A stretch of DNA of 64,000 bases from NCBI RefSeq assembly GCF_900110855.1, contig NZ_FOFA01000003.1:583449-647448 (forward strand), read 5' to 3'. A program made the position numbers and the translations under genes. The first letter of the stretch is position 1. The number at the start of each line of letters is the position of its first letter. The notes under the pieces are model-generated. The model did not search any database. It was not told where the DNA came from and saw only the letters and a program-made list of their open reading frames with translations. Source of the stretch: Microlunatus flavus (GTDB taxonomy: Bacteria; Actinomycetota; Actinomycetes; Propionibacteriales; Propionibacteriaceae). Below are positions 38,583-47,285 of this stretch, in pieces.

Positions 38583-39167
38583 TCAGAGGACCTTACGCAC
38601 CGCCTGGCGCAGACCGTGCTGCACCTCGTCGCCGCTCAGGTCCAGCAGACCGGCGACGCCGCGCTGCTGCTCGCCGTGGATCGCCCCGAGGACGATGAGC
38701 GTGCCGCTGAGGGCCGGGATGAGGTACTGGCAGACCTTGAGCTGGCGCTGCGCGCTGGCCAGCTCGGCGCTGCTGGTGCTCCCCGGCGTCACGGAACCCT
38801 CCGCGCCCTCGTCGGCGTGCTTGAGGACCTTGGCGCCGAGGGTGCCGGAGTAGGCGGTGACGCCGGCGGCGGCCGCGGTCACGATGATCTTGACCACGTT
38901 GTTGGCCGTCGCGCCCGGCTGCTGGCGCGAGCGGCGACGGTTGGTGATGAGGAGGCCGATGCCGCCGACGGCGTGCACGCCGACCGCCGCGACCTGCCAC
39001 GGGGTCCACTTCGCCCAGCCGATGCTCGACAGCCGGAGCCGCTCGGTCGGGTCCTTCGCCGCGTCCGCCGCGCCGTTGACGCCGACGGCGCCCATGAGCG
39101 AGCCGCCGAACCAGGCGGCTGCGCCGAGGTCGTGCATGGAACGGATGAGGGTGTCGCGCTCTGCCAT
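38583..39167 (-). CDS. Membrane protein, unknown
   Basis: 194 residues with three hydrophobic segments (about 56-76, 91-115, 147-165). ATG 39167 with AAGGAA upstream. Between the second and third helices lies a Ser/Thr/Glu-rich loop. It ends in a basic amphipathic stretch (QHGLRQAVRKVL). No known family recognised; the neighbouring small helical protein may be its partner. Confidence 0.65.
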   Translation of the reverse strand: MAERDTLIRSMHDLGAAAWFGGSLMGAVGVNGAADAAKDPTERLRLSSIGWAKWTPWQVAAVGVHAVGGIGLLITNRRRSRQQPGATANNVVKIIVTAAAAGVTAYSGTLGAKVLKHADEGAEGSVTPGSTSSAELASAQRQLKVCQYLIPALSGTLIVLGAIHGEQQRGVAGLLDLSGDEVQHGLRQAVRKVL

Positions 39168-39253
39168 GGGGTTCCTTGTCGGTCGAGGACTGCGTACGTC
39201 CCCGTACCCCTACCCCGTGCACCCGGGGCCCCAAACCGCCCAGCCCGAACCGC

Positions 39254-40180
39254 TCAGGAGGAAGTGACCCGGGCCTGCTCCGTGCTCACGTCGTAGTCGG
39301 CGGCCGGCCAGCGCAGGTCGAGCGCGCGCAGGTGCTCGACGAGCAGCTGCGCGACGGCCCAGTTGCGGTACCACTTGCGGTCGGCCGGCACGACGAACCA
39401 CGGCGCGTGCTGCGTGCTGCAGCGTTCCAGCGCCGCCTCGTACGCCTCGGTGTACGCCGGCCACAGCTGGCGCTCGTCGACGTCGCCCGGGTTGTACTTC
39501 CAGTGCTTGGTGGGGTCGTCCAGCCGCGCCAGCAGGCGCTCCTTCTGCTCCTCGTGCGAGACGTGCAGGAAGCACTTGACGACGGTCGTCCCGGAGTCGA
39601 CGAGCCGGGCCTCCCAGTCGTTGATCTCGTCGTAGCGCGCCGACCACTCGGCCTCGGGCACGAGGTTGCGCACGCGGACGATGAGCACGTCCTCGTAGTG
39701 CGAGCGGTCGAAGACGCCGATCGTCCCGGGCCCCGGCAGCGCCCGCTCGATGCGCCACAGGAAGGGGTGGGCGAGCTCGGTCTTCGTCGGCGCCTTGAAC
39801 GAGGTGATGTCGACGCCCTGCGGGTCGACCATCCCGATCGCGTGCCGGACGACACCGCCCTTGCCCGAGGTGTCCATGCCCTGCAGCACGAGCAGGACCT
39901 TGGGCGCCGTCTCCGGCGTCGAGCGCCCGGTGGCGAACAACCGTTCCTGCAGCTCGTCGAGCTCGGGGCGCAGGTCGGCGGTGACCGACCCGGCATCGGC
40001 CTTGCCGCGGCCGGGGAACCCGAGGGTCGAGCCGGTCGGGATGCTGGACAGGTCGACCGCGCCCGCCGGCAGCCGGAGCAGCTCGCTCAGCGGGCGCTGC
40101 TCCTCGGTGGGTGCGTCGGTCTGCTTGTCGTACTTGGTGGCGTTCGAGCCGCGGTGCTTCGACACGTGCTGATCATGCAC
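39254..40180 (-). CDS. ppk2: Polyphosphate kinase 2 family protein
   Basis: 308 residues. Walker A QGMDTSGKGG, lid-region KAPTKTELAHPFLWR, and Walker B GVFDRSHYEDVL are the PPK2 hallmarks. Uses polyphosphate to phosphorylate nucleotides, ADP or AMP depending on class; the single-domain architecture fits class I or III. GTG 40180 is the longest start, and GTG 40165 (SKHRGS) is possible. It is divergent from a RibD-like gene only 17 nt away, so the two promoters overlap. Confidence 0.93.
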   Translation of the reverse strand: MHDQHVSKHRGSNATKYDKQTDAPTEEQRPLSELLRLPAGAVDLSSIPTGSTLGFPGRGKADAGSVTADLRPELDELQERLFATGRSTPETAPKVLLVLQGMDTSGKGGVVRHAIGMVDPQGVDITSFKAPTKTELAHPFLWRIERALPGPGTIGVFDRSHYEDVLIVRVRNLVPEAEWSARYDEINDWEARLVDSGTTVVKCFLHVSHEEQKERLLARLDDPTKHWKYNPGDVDERQLWPAYTEAYEAALERCSTQHAPWFVVPADRKWYRNWAVAQLLVEHLRALDLRWPAADYDVSTEQARVTSS

Positions 40181-40197
40181 CGTGCCAGGATGCCCGC

Positions 40198-40986
40198 GTG
40201 CACCTCCTCCACGACCGCCGCGGCACCCCGGCCGGCGAGCTCGGCCCCGCCGAGCTGGTCGAGCTCCTGCGCTTCCCCGTCCCGCCCTCGCACGCCTGGC
40301 TGCGGACGAACTTCGTCTCGACGGTCGACGGCTCGATCACCGGCGCCGACGGCAGCTCGGGCAGCATCAGCCCGGACAGCGACGCCCACCACTTCGCGCT
40401 GCACCGCGCGCTGTGCGACGCGGTCGTCGTGGCCGCAGGCACCGCGCGGGCCGAGGGCTACCGGGCCGTCGACCTCGCCGACTGGCAGCGCGACGTGCGG
40501 GCCCGCGAGGGGCTGGCGCCCTTCCCCACCCTCGTCGTCGTCAGCGCCAGCGCCGACCTTGACCCGCAGATCGCCACCCCGGCCACCGGCGAGGGCGGCC
40601 CGGTGGTCGTGGCCACGACGACCACGGCACCGCCCGGACGCCTCGACGCCCTGCGCGACGCCGGCGTCGAGGTGCTCCAGCGCGGGACCGACTCCGTCGA
40701 CCTGGCCGCCGTGCTCGACGACCTCGCCGGCCGGGGGCTCCCGCGGCTGCTCTGCGAGGGCGGCCCCGGCCTGCACCGCGAGCTGCTCGCGCTCGGGCTC
40801 GTCGACGAGGTGCTGCTGACGCTGGCGCCGACCGTGGTCGCCGGGCCGGGGCCGCGGACGACCCGGGGCGACGGCCTGCCCGACCCCCTCGCGCTCTCGC
40901 TCGCCTACGTCCTGCGCGGCGAGGACGACGCGGTCTTCACCAGCTATCGCACGCTGCCCGAAAAACCGGTCGGCCGCCTGGAGTAG
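40198..40986 (+). CDS. Pyrimidine reductase family protein (RibD C-terminal-like)
   Basis: 262 residues, dihydrofolate reductase-like fold. NFVSTVDGSI at the N-terminus, DAVVVAAGTARAEGY, and LLCEGGPGLHRELLALGLVDEV are the RibD C-terminal domain motifs; NADPH-dependent reduction of a pyrimidine (riboflavin pathway) or a pterin-like compound. No deaminase domain, so probably a specialised reductase. GTG 40198 with CAGGAT 6 nt upstream (possible leaderless -10). Confidence 0.88.
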   Translation: MHLLHDRRGTPAGELGPAELVELLRFPVPPSHAWLRTNFVSTVDGSITGADGSSGSISPDSDAHHFALHRALCDAVVVAAGTARAEGYRAVDLADWQRDVRAREGLAPFPTLVVVSASADLDPQIATPATGEGGPVVVATTTTAPPGRLDALRDAGVEVLQRGTDSVDLAAVLDDLAGRGLPRLLCEGGPGLHRELLALGLVDEVLLTLAPTVVAGPGPRTTRGDGLPDPLALSLAYVLRGEDDAVFTSYRTLPEKPVGRLE

Positions 40987-41005
40987 GGGTGGCAGGGTCG
41001 GTCCT

Positions 41006-41764
41006 GTGACCAGCCCCAGCACCAGCTCGGACGTGTGGGACGCGCGGACGGCCGAGGCGTACGACGCCGACAACGTCGGCATGAGCGCGCCCGAGGTCCT
41101 CGGGCCCACCCTCGACCGGCTCGTCGCGCTCGCCGAGGGCGGGCCGGTCCTCGAGCTCGCGATCGGCACCGGCCGCGTGGCCGTCCCGCTGGCCGCCCGC
41201 GGGCTGGCGGTGAGCGGGATCGAGCTCTCGCAGCCGATGGTCGACCAGCTGCGCGCCAAGGCCGGTCCGGACGAGATCCCGGTCGTCGTCGGGGACATGG
41301 CCCGCGTCCGGGTGCCGGGCGCGTTCGCGCTGGTCTACCTCGTCTTCAACACGATCTCGAACCTCCTGGAGCAGGACGAGCAGGTCGCCTGCTTCGCGAA
41401 CGCCGCCGCGCACCTGCGTCCCGGCGGCCGGTTCGTGGTCGAGCTCGGGGTACCCGACCTGCGCCGCCTCGCGCCCGGCCGGGACGCGACGATCTTCGAG
41501 ACGGGAGCCGACCGCATCGGTCTCGACACCTACGACGTGGTCACCCAGCGGATGGTCTCCCACCACTTCCGCTTCGCCGAGGACGCCGGCACCACGCAGG
41601 CCGCGCTGTTCCGCAGCCGGCACCGCTACGCCTGGCCCGCCGAGCTCGACCTGATGGCCCGGCTGGCCGGCCTGGAGCTCGAGCACCGCTGGGCCGGCTG
41701 GTCCGGGGAACCCTTCACGGCCGAGTCGGAGTCGCACGTGTCGGTGTACCGGCTGCCTGCCTGA
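41006..41764 (+). CDS. Class I SAM-dependent methyltransferase
   Basis: 252 residues. VLELAIGTGRVAVPLA is motif I, and GIELSQPMVDQLR is motif II. The start is GTG 41006. The C-terminal HRYAWPAELDLMARLAGL pattern is common in actinobacterial small-molecule methyltransferases. Substrate unknown. Its end overlaps the convergent LysR gene by 50 nt. Confidence 0.88.
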   Translation: MTSPSTSSDVWDARTAEAYDADNVGMSAPEVLGPTLDRLVALAEGGPVLELAIGTGRVAVPLAARGLAVSGIELSQPMVDQLRAKAGPDEIPVVVGDMARVRVPGAFALVYLVFNTISNLLEQDEQVACFANAAAHLRPGGRFVVELGVPDLRRLAPGRDATIFETGADRIGLDTYDVVTQRMVSHHFRFAEDAGTTQAALFRSRHRYAWPAELDLMARLAGLELEHRWAGWSGEPFTAESESHVSVYRLPA

Positions 41765-42641
41765 GCACGAACGCCCGGAACCGTTCCGCCGGCGGTGCGA
41801 GCTCGCGGTCCGTGCGCCAGGTGAGGCCGATCAGCCGCCGCGCGCCCGCCGCGTCCAGCCGCAGCCCGACCGTTCCCGACTGCCCGGCGAACGCCTCCGG
41901 CACGATCCCCACACCGAGACCGGCGGCGACGAGCCCCTCGATGGTGGCCAGGTCCTGGCTCTCGAACGAGATCGTGGGTGCCACGCCCGCCTCGCGCAGC
42001 AGCCCGTCGACGAGGCGCCGGCTGCCGAAGCCGGGCGGGGTCGTGATGAGCTCCTCGCCGCCCAGCTCGGCCACGTCGACCGCGGTGCGCCCGCACCAGC
42101 GGTGGGTGGCGGGCACCACGAGGACCAGGCGCTCCTCCTGCAGCAGGTGCCAGCCGTAAGGGCCGGGCGGCAGGTCGGAGACGATCGCGAGGTCGACGCC
42201 GCCCTGCTCGAAGTCGCGCACGATGTCGTGGCCCGGCTCCTGGCGCAGCTCGACGCGCACCTGGGGCGCGTGGGCGTGGAACGCCCGCAGCAGCGACGGC
42301 ACCAGCGACGTGGCCATCGAGTCGAGGAACGCGAGCCGCACGAGCCCGGTGTCGGGGTCGACGACCCGGGCCAGCGACCCCACCAGCCGCGCGTAGCGGG
42401 TCGTGAGATCGCGAGCCCCGTCGAGCACGAGCGACCCGGCGGGGGTCGGGCGGACGCCGTCGGGCACCCGGTCGAAGAGCCGCGCCCCGAGCTCGGCCTC
42501 GCAGCGCGCCAGCGCCCGCGACAGCGTCGGCTGCGACACCCCGAGCGCGTCGGCCGCCGCCGACACGTGCTGGTGGTCGCCGATCGAGACGAGCCAGTCG
42601 AGGTCGCGCAGCTGCACGTCCGAGAGCGTAGCCCTGGCCAT
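41715..42641 (-). CDS. LysR-family transcriptional regulator
   Basis: About 308 residues. N-terminal winged HTH (HVSAAADALGVSQPTLSRAL, residues about 25-44) and a type 2 periplasmic-binding-like effector domain (about 90-295). Divergent from an MFS transporter gene 71 nt away; by family habit it likely controls that gene and itself. ATG 42641 starts the conserved MARATLSDVQL segment; in-frame ATG 42647 and GTG 42650 are alternatives. An inverted repeat with T-N11-A form lies right at the start. Confidence 0.9.
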   Translation of the reverse strand: MARATLSDVQLRDLDWLVSIGDHQHVSAAADALGVSQPTLSRALARCEAELGARLFDRVPDGVRPTPAGSLVLDGARDLTTRYARLVGSLARVVDPDTGLVRLAFLDSMATSLVPSLLRAFHAHAPQVRVELRQEPGHDIVRDFEQGGVDLAIVSDLPPGPYGWHLLQEERLVLVVPATHRWCGRTAVDVAELGGEELITTPPGFGSRRLVDGLLREAGVAPTISFESQDLATIEGLVAAGLGVGIVPEAFAGQSGTVGLRLDAAGARRLIGLTWRTDRELAPPAERFRAFVLRQAAGTPTRATPTRP

Positions 42642-42688
42642 GCGCATCACGCATGGAGACAGTGTGACAAGGACATTGGACGCATGGA
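42640..42688. promoter_or_regulatory. Putative LysR operator region between lysR and MFS genes
   Basis: Inverted repeat ATGCG-N5-CGCAT at 42640-42654 has the T-N11-A shape of LysR sites. The 9-mer ACGCATGGA occurs at 42649-42657 and again at 42680-42688, 31 bp apart (about three helix turns), all within the shared divergent promoter. Confidence 0.5.
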
Positions 42689-42712
42689 ATCCGTCGCGGA
42701 AGAGTCGGGCGG

Positions 42713-43942
42713 GTGAGCACAGGGGTCCAGCCAGGCACGCCCGCGTACCGGCGCGTCGTCGTCGCGCTCTTCGCCGCCGGGGTGGCGACCTTCGCGCTGC
42801 TGTACAGCACGCAGGCGCTGCTGCCGGTCCTCGCCACCCGCTTCGGCGTCAGCGCCGGGGCGAGCGCCTGGTCGCTCTCGGCGACCACCCTGGGCCTGGC
42901 CGTGGCCCTGCTCGTCGTGGGGCCGCTGTCCGACCGTTACGGCCGCACCCCGCTCATCCACGCCTCGGTGCTGCTGGCCTCGCTGGTCGGCCTGGCCTGC
43001 GCGCTCGCCCCGTCCTGGCCCGCGCTCGTCGGCCTGCGGCTGCTCGAGGGGGTCGCCCTCGCGGGCCTCCCGGCGGTGGCCACGGCGTACCTGCGCGAGG
43101 AGCTGCACCCCGGCAGCCAGGCGCGGGCGGTCGGCCTGTACGTCGCGGGCACGGCGATCGGCGGCATGGCCGGGCGGTTGCTCACCGGGGCCGTCGCCGG
43201 CGCATTCGGCTGGCGCTGGGCCCTGGCGAGCGCGGCGGCGCTCGGGCTCGTCTGCGCCGTCGTGGTCCGCGTGCTGCTGCCCGCGTCGCGGCAGTTCGTG
43301 CCCCGGCCGGCGGGGCTGCACGCGGTGCTCGGCACGGCTCGGCAGGCGCTCTCCGACCGGGGGCTGCTCGCCCTCTTCGGCATCGGCGGGTGCTCGATGG
43401 GCGTGCTCACCGTGCTGCTGAACACCGTCGGGTTCCGCCTCGCGCTCGACCCGTTCCACCTCGGCCTCGCCGCGGCGAGCCTGTTGTTCTGCGTCTACCC
43501 GGTGGGGTCGTTGAGCTCGGCGCTCTCCGGCCGGCTCGCCGACCGGTACGGGCGCCGCGCGGTCCTGCCGATCGGCTGCGTCGTCGCGCTGCTCGGGGTG
43601 CTGCTGACGATCCCCGCCTCCCTGCCGCTGCTCGTGGTCGGCCTCGCGCTGGTGATCGCCGGCTTCTTCGCCGTGCACGGCGTGGCCAGCGGCTGGGTGC
43701 CCGCCCGCGCCCACGCCGCGGGGCTGGCCACGGCCCAGGCCGCCTCGCTCTACCTCTTCGCCTACTACGTCGGCGCGTCGGTGTTCGGCGCGCTGGGCGG
43801 CCAGGCCTGGAACGCCGCCGGCTGGCCGAGCGTCGTCGTGCTGGCCGCCGGGCTCGTGGTCGTGCTCGGCGTGCTGGCCCTCGTGCTGCGCCGGACGCCG
43901 ACCCTGCTGGTCGCCGTTCCTCAGCCGCGTACGAGCAGGTAG
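42713..43942 (+). CDS. MFS transporter (YnfM-like)
   Basis: 409 residues with 12 membrane segments. GPLSDRYGRTPLIHASV is the TM2-3 loop motif, and GRLADRYGRR the one in the second half. Resembles the YnfM/CynX-type branch often paired with LysR regulators. Likely exports a small metabolite or drug. GTG 42713. Its end overlaps the convergent TSUP gene by 22 nt. Confidence 0.87.
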   Translation: MSTGVQPGTPAYRRVVVALFAAGVATFALLYSTQALLPVLATRFGVSAGASAWSLSATTLGLAVALLVVGPLSDRYGRTPLIHASVLLASLVGLACALAPSWPALVGLRLLEGVALAGLPAVATAYLREELHPGSQARAVGLYVAGTAIGGMAGRLLTGAVAGAFGWRWALASAAALGLVCAVVVRVLLPASRQFVPRPAGLHAVLGTARQALSDRGLLALFGIGGCSMGVLTVLLNTVGFRLALDPFHLGLAAASLLFCVYPVGSLSSALSGRLADRYGRRAVLPIGCVVALLGVLLTIPASLPLLVVGLALVIAGFFAVHGVASGWVPARAHAAGLATAQAASLYLFAYYVGASVFGALGGQAWNAAGWPSVVVLAAGLVVVLGVLALVLRRTPTLLVAVPQPRTSR

Positions 43943-44673
43943 ACCGCCAGCACCACCCCGCAGCCCCCGACCAGGACGCGCAGCAGGCCCTCGGGCAGCC
44001 GGCGCGCGAGCGACGGGCCGACGAGCCCGCCCACCAGGGCGCCCAGCCCGAGCGGCCACGCGGCCCGCCACACGACCGTCCCGAGGACGGCGAACAGCAC
44101 CGCCGGGAGCACGTCGCCGGCCACCAGGAGGACGTTCTTGAGGCCGTTGGCGCGGTGCAGGACCGGCTCGACGGTCAGGGACAGCAGCGCGACGAGCAGG
44201 ATGCCGGACCCCGCCCCGAAGTAGCCGTTGTAGAGCGCGACCCCGGCGCCGGCCGCGCTCACGGCCGCCGGCGGCAGCGGGCGGTCGCGGGCACGCTGCC
44301 GGGCGGCGATCCGCGGCTGCAGCAGCACCACGACCGCCCCGGCGAGGACGAGGAAGGGCACCAGCCGGTCGAACAGGGCCGTGGGCGTCGACACCAGCAG
44401 CACGGCGCCGGCGAGCGAGAGCAGGACCGTGCGCGGCAGCCAGCGCCGCAGGGTGGGGCCGTGGCCGACGACGTCCGGACCGGCCCGCAGGGCCGAGCTC
44501 GCCCCGCTGCCGACGAGGGCGACCGAGCTCGTCACGTTCGCCGCCAGCGGCGGCACGCCGACCGCGAGCAGGGCCGGGTACGCGACGAGCGAGGTGACCC
44601 CGCCAGCGGTGCCGGTGACGCCGGCGACGACCCCAGCGCCGGCCAGGAAAGCCGTTCCCAGCACGCCGTCCAC
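43921..44673 (-). CDS. TSUP family permease (TauE/SafE)
   Basis: 250 residues with about eight membrane segments. AGVTGTAGGVTSLVAYPALL and the matching internal repeat YNGYFGAGSGILLVALL are the two TauE/SafE motifs. Family members move sulfite, sulfonates or other organic anions. It is 5.6 kb from the sulfate operon and not linked to it, so no sulfur role can be claimed. Confidence 0.87.
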   Translation of the reverse strand: MDGVLGTAFLAGAGVVAGVTGTAGGVTSLVAYPALLAVGVPPLAANVTSSVALVGSGASSALRAGPDVVGHGPTLRRWLPRTVLLSLAGAVLLVSTPTALFDRLVPFLVLAGAVVVLLQPRIAARQRARDRPLPPAAVSAAGAGVALYNGYFGAGSGILLVALLSLTVEPVLHRANGLKNVLLVAGDVLPAVLFAVLGTVVWRAAWPLGLGALVGGLVGPSLARRLPEGLLRVLVGGCGVVLAVYLLVRG

Positions 44674-44678
44674 CGGCC

Positions 44679-44684
44679 TATCAT
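44679..44684 (+). promoter_or_regulatory. -10 box of a leaderless promoter (SRPBCC gene)
   Basis: TATCAT ends 6 nt before ATG 44691, the best-matching -10 of the leaderless set in this window. Confidence 0.6.
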
Positions 44685-44690
44685 CCGCGG

Positions 44691-45101
44691 ATGCGCAGCG
44701 TGCACTGCAGCGTCGTCGTCCACCGGCCGGTCGCGGCGGTCTTCGCGTACGCGGCCGACCCGGACCACCTGCCGCGCTGGGCCTCCGGCCTCGCGCAGAG
44801 CGAGGTCCGTCGCGACGGGGAGACCCTGCTCGTCGGCTCGCCGATGGGCGACGTGCGCGTCCGCTTCGTGGGGCCCAACCCCTACGGCGTCCTCGACCAC
44901 GAGGTCACGCTGCCGGACGGCTCGGCGACGCTGAACCCGTTCCGCGTGCTCTCCCACCCCGAGGGCAGCGAGCTGCTGTTCACCGTGCGGCAGGGCGCGC
45001 TGAGCGACGCCGACCTCGAGCGCGACGCCGCGACCGTCCAGGCCGACCTGGAACGGCTGCGGGACCTGCTCGAGGCCGGCCCGGACGGGCGGGCCGGCTA
45101 G
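44691..45101 (+). CDS. SRPBCC-superfamily protein
   Basis: 136 residues. Begins with a strand followed by RPVAAVFAYAADPDHLPRWA, the usual START/SRPBCC first helices, then a beta-sheet core and a C-terminal long helix (about 100-130). Binds a hydrophobic ligand in this fold; ligand unknown. Its stop overlaps the convergent ThuA gene by 4 nt. Confidence 0.8.
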   Translation: MRSVHCSVVVHRPVAAVFAYAADPDHLPRWASGLAQSEVRRDGETLLVGSPMGDVRVRFVGPNPYGVLDHEVTLPDGSATLNPFRVLSHPEGSELLFTVRQGALSDADLERDAATVQADLERLRDLLEAGPDGRAG

Positions 45102-45847
45102 CCCGCCACCCCGTACGGCTGGCCGGACCCACGGGCCGACCACAGCAGGCCGCGCTCGACGACCGTGCGGACGGCCGGGTGGTCGAGGACGTCGAGGCTG
45201 TGGCCCGGCGTGGCCACGAACACGCGCCCCTCGCCCCAGGCGCGGGTCCAGATCGCCGGCGAGACGACCGGACGGTTCCAGGGGTCGCCCGGACGGGCCT
45301 TCTGGGTCGTGGTGGCCAGCACGTCGATGTAGTCGTCGGAGATCACCCAGTACTGCTCCGAGGTGAGCTCGAAGTCGCCGACGCCGGCCACGACCGGGTG
45401 CTCGGCCTGCTCGGGCACGATCTCGACGGTGTAGTCGACGTAGTTGTCGGTCTGGTCGCCCTTGAGGTGCTGCGGGTCGCGCGCCGGGTGGCAGGCGAAC
45501 GAACCGCCGACGAGGTGCAGGTAGTCGCTCGTGTTGCGGAACGAGTCGGCGATGCCGCCGTGCCAGCCGGCGAAGCCCGTGCCCGCCGCGACCGCCGCGC
45601 GGAGCCCGGCGACGGCCTCGTTGCTGGCCGTGCCCATCGTGTAGCACTGCAGGACGAGGTCGGTGGCAGCCAGCGCGTCGGCGTCGGTGTAGACCTCCGG
45701 CGAGTCCTCGACGCGCACGTCGAAGCCGCTCTCGCGCAGGAACGGGATGAAGCGGTCGGTCGCCTCGACGGGCACGTGGCCGTCCCACCCGCCGCGTACG
45801 ACGAGGGCGCGACGGGTCGGTCCGTTGGTTCGGTCGGGGGTGGTCAT
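45098..45847 (-). CDS. ThuA domain protein
   Basis: 249 residues, class I glutamine amidotransferase-like fold (ThuA). ALVVRGGWDGHVP at the N-terminus, GFAGWHGGIADSFRN, and GRVFVATPGHSLDVLDHPA at the C-terminus are typical. ThuA is linked to catabolism of trehalose and related sugars through oxidised (keto) forms. The ATG at 45847 shares a base with the stop of a Gfo/Idh/MocA dehydrogenase, so they form an operon as in other sugar-keto pathways. Confidence 0.9.
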   Translation of the reverse strand: MTTPDRTNGPTRRALVVRGGWDGHVPVEATDRFIPFLRESGFDVRVEDSPEVYTDADALAATDLVLQCYTMGTASNEAVAGLRAAVAAGTGFAGWHGGIADSFRNTSDYLHLVGGSFACHPARDPQHLKGDQTDNYVDYTVEIVPEQAEHPVVAGVGDFELTSEQYWVISDDYIDVLATTTQKARPGDPWNRPVVSPAIWTRAWGEGRVFVATPGHSLDVLDHPAVRTVVERGLLWSARGSGQPYGVAG

Positions 45848-47034
45848 CAGACTCCTGTCCAGGTGGAACGGTCGGCGGCGCTGCGCTCGACGGCGTCGAG
45901 GACGCGCTGCACGGCGAGGGCGTCGGCGAAGGACGGGCGCGGCTGGCTGTGCGCGGCGATGTCGCGGGTCAGGTCGACGACCTGGTGGACGAAGCCGTGC
46001 TCGTAGCCGAGCCCGTGGCCGGCGGGCCACCACGATCCCACGTACGGGTGGTCGGGCTCGGTGACGTAGATGCGCGTGAAGCCCTGCTCGCGGCCCGGCT
46101 TGGTGCCGTCGAAGAAGTTGAGGACGTTCATGTCCTCGAAGTCGAAGGCCAGCGACCCGTCGGTGCCGTTGATCTCGATGCGGATCGCGTTCTTGCGACC
46201 CAGGGCGAAGCGGGTCGCCTCGAACTGGCCCACCGCGCCGCCGTCGAAGCGCGCCGTGAACCAGGCCGCGTCGTCGACGTCGACCGGCCCGCGCTCGCCG
46301 GAGGTGTCGCCGCTGCCGCCGAGGCCGGACGCCTCCCCCGCCTTGGGCCGGCTCGTCACGAAGGTCTCGAGCAGCGCGGAGACGCCGGTGATGGACTGCC
46401 CGGTGATCCACTGAGTGGCGTCGATGACGTGGGCGCCGATGTCGCCGAGCGCGCCGGAGCCGGCGAGCGACTTGTCCATCCGCCAGGTGAGCGGGGCGTC
46501 GGCGTCGGAGAGCCAGTCCTGCAGGTACTGGGCGCGGACCTGACGGATGGTGCCCAGCCGGCCCTCGGCGACGAGCTCGCGGGCCAGGGTCAGCGCGGGG
46601 ACGCGGCGGTAGGTGAAGCCGCACATCGCGTACGCGCCCCGGCCCAGCGCGGCCTCCGCCGCCGCCGTCATCTCCTCGGCCTCGGCCACGGAGTTGGCCA
46701 GCGGCTTCTCGCAGAGGACGTGCTTGCCCGCCTCGAGCGCGGCGAGCGCGATGTCGCGGTGGGTGTTGCCCGGGGTGCAGATGTCGACGAGGTCGATGTC
46801 GTCGCGCTCCACGACGGAGCGCCAGTCGGTGGCCGACTCCTCCCACCCGAAGCGCTGCGCGGCGTGCGCGGCCCGCTCACCGTCGCGGCCGACGACGACC
46901 TGCATGACGGGGGTGAGGGGGAGGTCGAAGAACCGGTGGGCGTTGCGCCAGGCCTGGGAGTGGGCCGCGCCCATGAAGGCGTGGCCGATCATGGCGACGC
47001 GCAGCGTCGGGGCGGACGGGGTGGGAGAGCTCAT
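45847..47034 (-). CDS. Gfo/Idh/MocA-family oxidoreductase
   Basis: 395 residues from ATG 47034. VAMIGHAFMGAAHSQAW is the NAD(P) Rossmann motif and EAGKHVLCEKPLA the conserved catalytic-Lys motif. The Ala/Gly-rich insertion (about 245-265) is variable. Oxidises a sugar or cyclitol. Co-transcribed with ThuA downstream; likely a keto-sugar degradative step. Upstream region contains a tandem decamer. Confidence 0.9.
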   Translation of the reverse strand: MSSPTPSAPTLRVAMIGHAFMGAAHSQAWRNAHRFFDLPLTPVMQVVVGRDGERAAHAAQRFGWEESATDWRSVVERDDIDLVDICTPGNTHRDIALAALEAGKHVLCEKPLANSVAEAEEMTAAAEAALGRGAYAMCGFTYRRVPALTLARELVAEGRLGTIRQVRAQYLQDWLSDADAPLTWRMDKSLAGSGALGDIGAHVIDATQWITGQSITGVSALLETFVTSRPKAGEASGLGGSGDTSGERGPVDVDDAAWFTARFDGGAVGQFEATRFALGRKNAIRIEINGTDGSLAFDFEDMNVLNFFDGTKPGREQGFTRIYVTEPDHPYVGSWWPAGHGLGYEHGFVHQVVDLTRDIAAHSQPRPSFADALAVQRVLDAVERSAADRSTWTGV

Positions 47035-47065
47035 CGGTGCGCTCCTGTCGGTGCGGTGGCGGACG

Positions 47066-47095
47066 GTGCTGGGTCGTGCTGGGTCGTGCTGGGTC
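47066..47095. repeat. Tandem decamer GTGCTGGGTC x3
   Basis: Three exact copies of GTGCTGGGTC at 47066-47075, 47076-47085 and 47086-47095, upstream of the Gfo/Idh gene. A simple-sequence repeat or possible regulator-binding array. Confidence 0.8.
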
Positions 47096-47192
47096 GGGGC
47101 CGCACGCGGACGTGCGGGGACGCCCAAGATCGTCGCAGGCCCACCGGGGCCCGCGGCACGCAGGGCCGCGCCTGGTCGGGCACGACAAGGGA

Positions 47193-47228
47193 CCGGCACC
47201 GGCGCAGCTCGCGCTGCACCGGTGCCGG
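47193..47228 (-). terminator. Terminator of the secreted beta-helix protein gene
   Basis: 16-bp stem with one mismatch: CCGGCACCGGCGCAGC (47193-47208), loop TCGC, complementary arm 47213-47228. It lies about 60 nt beyond the stop at 47286, in the direction of that gene. Confidence 0.7.
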
Positions 47229-47285
47229 CCCGTGTGCCAGTCCCGAACGAACCCCCGGCGGTGATCCCCCGACGGTGCGCCGCGA

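Noticed and set aside
43921..44673. TSUP permease as a sulfite exporter linked to the sulfur operon
   Set aside because: It is over 5 kb away, in a different transcription unit, and the family moves many anions.
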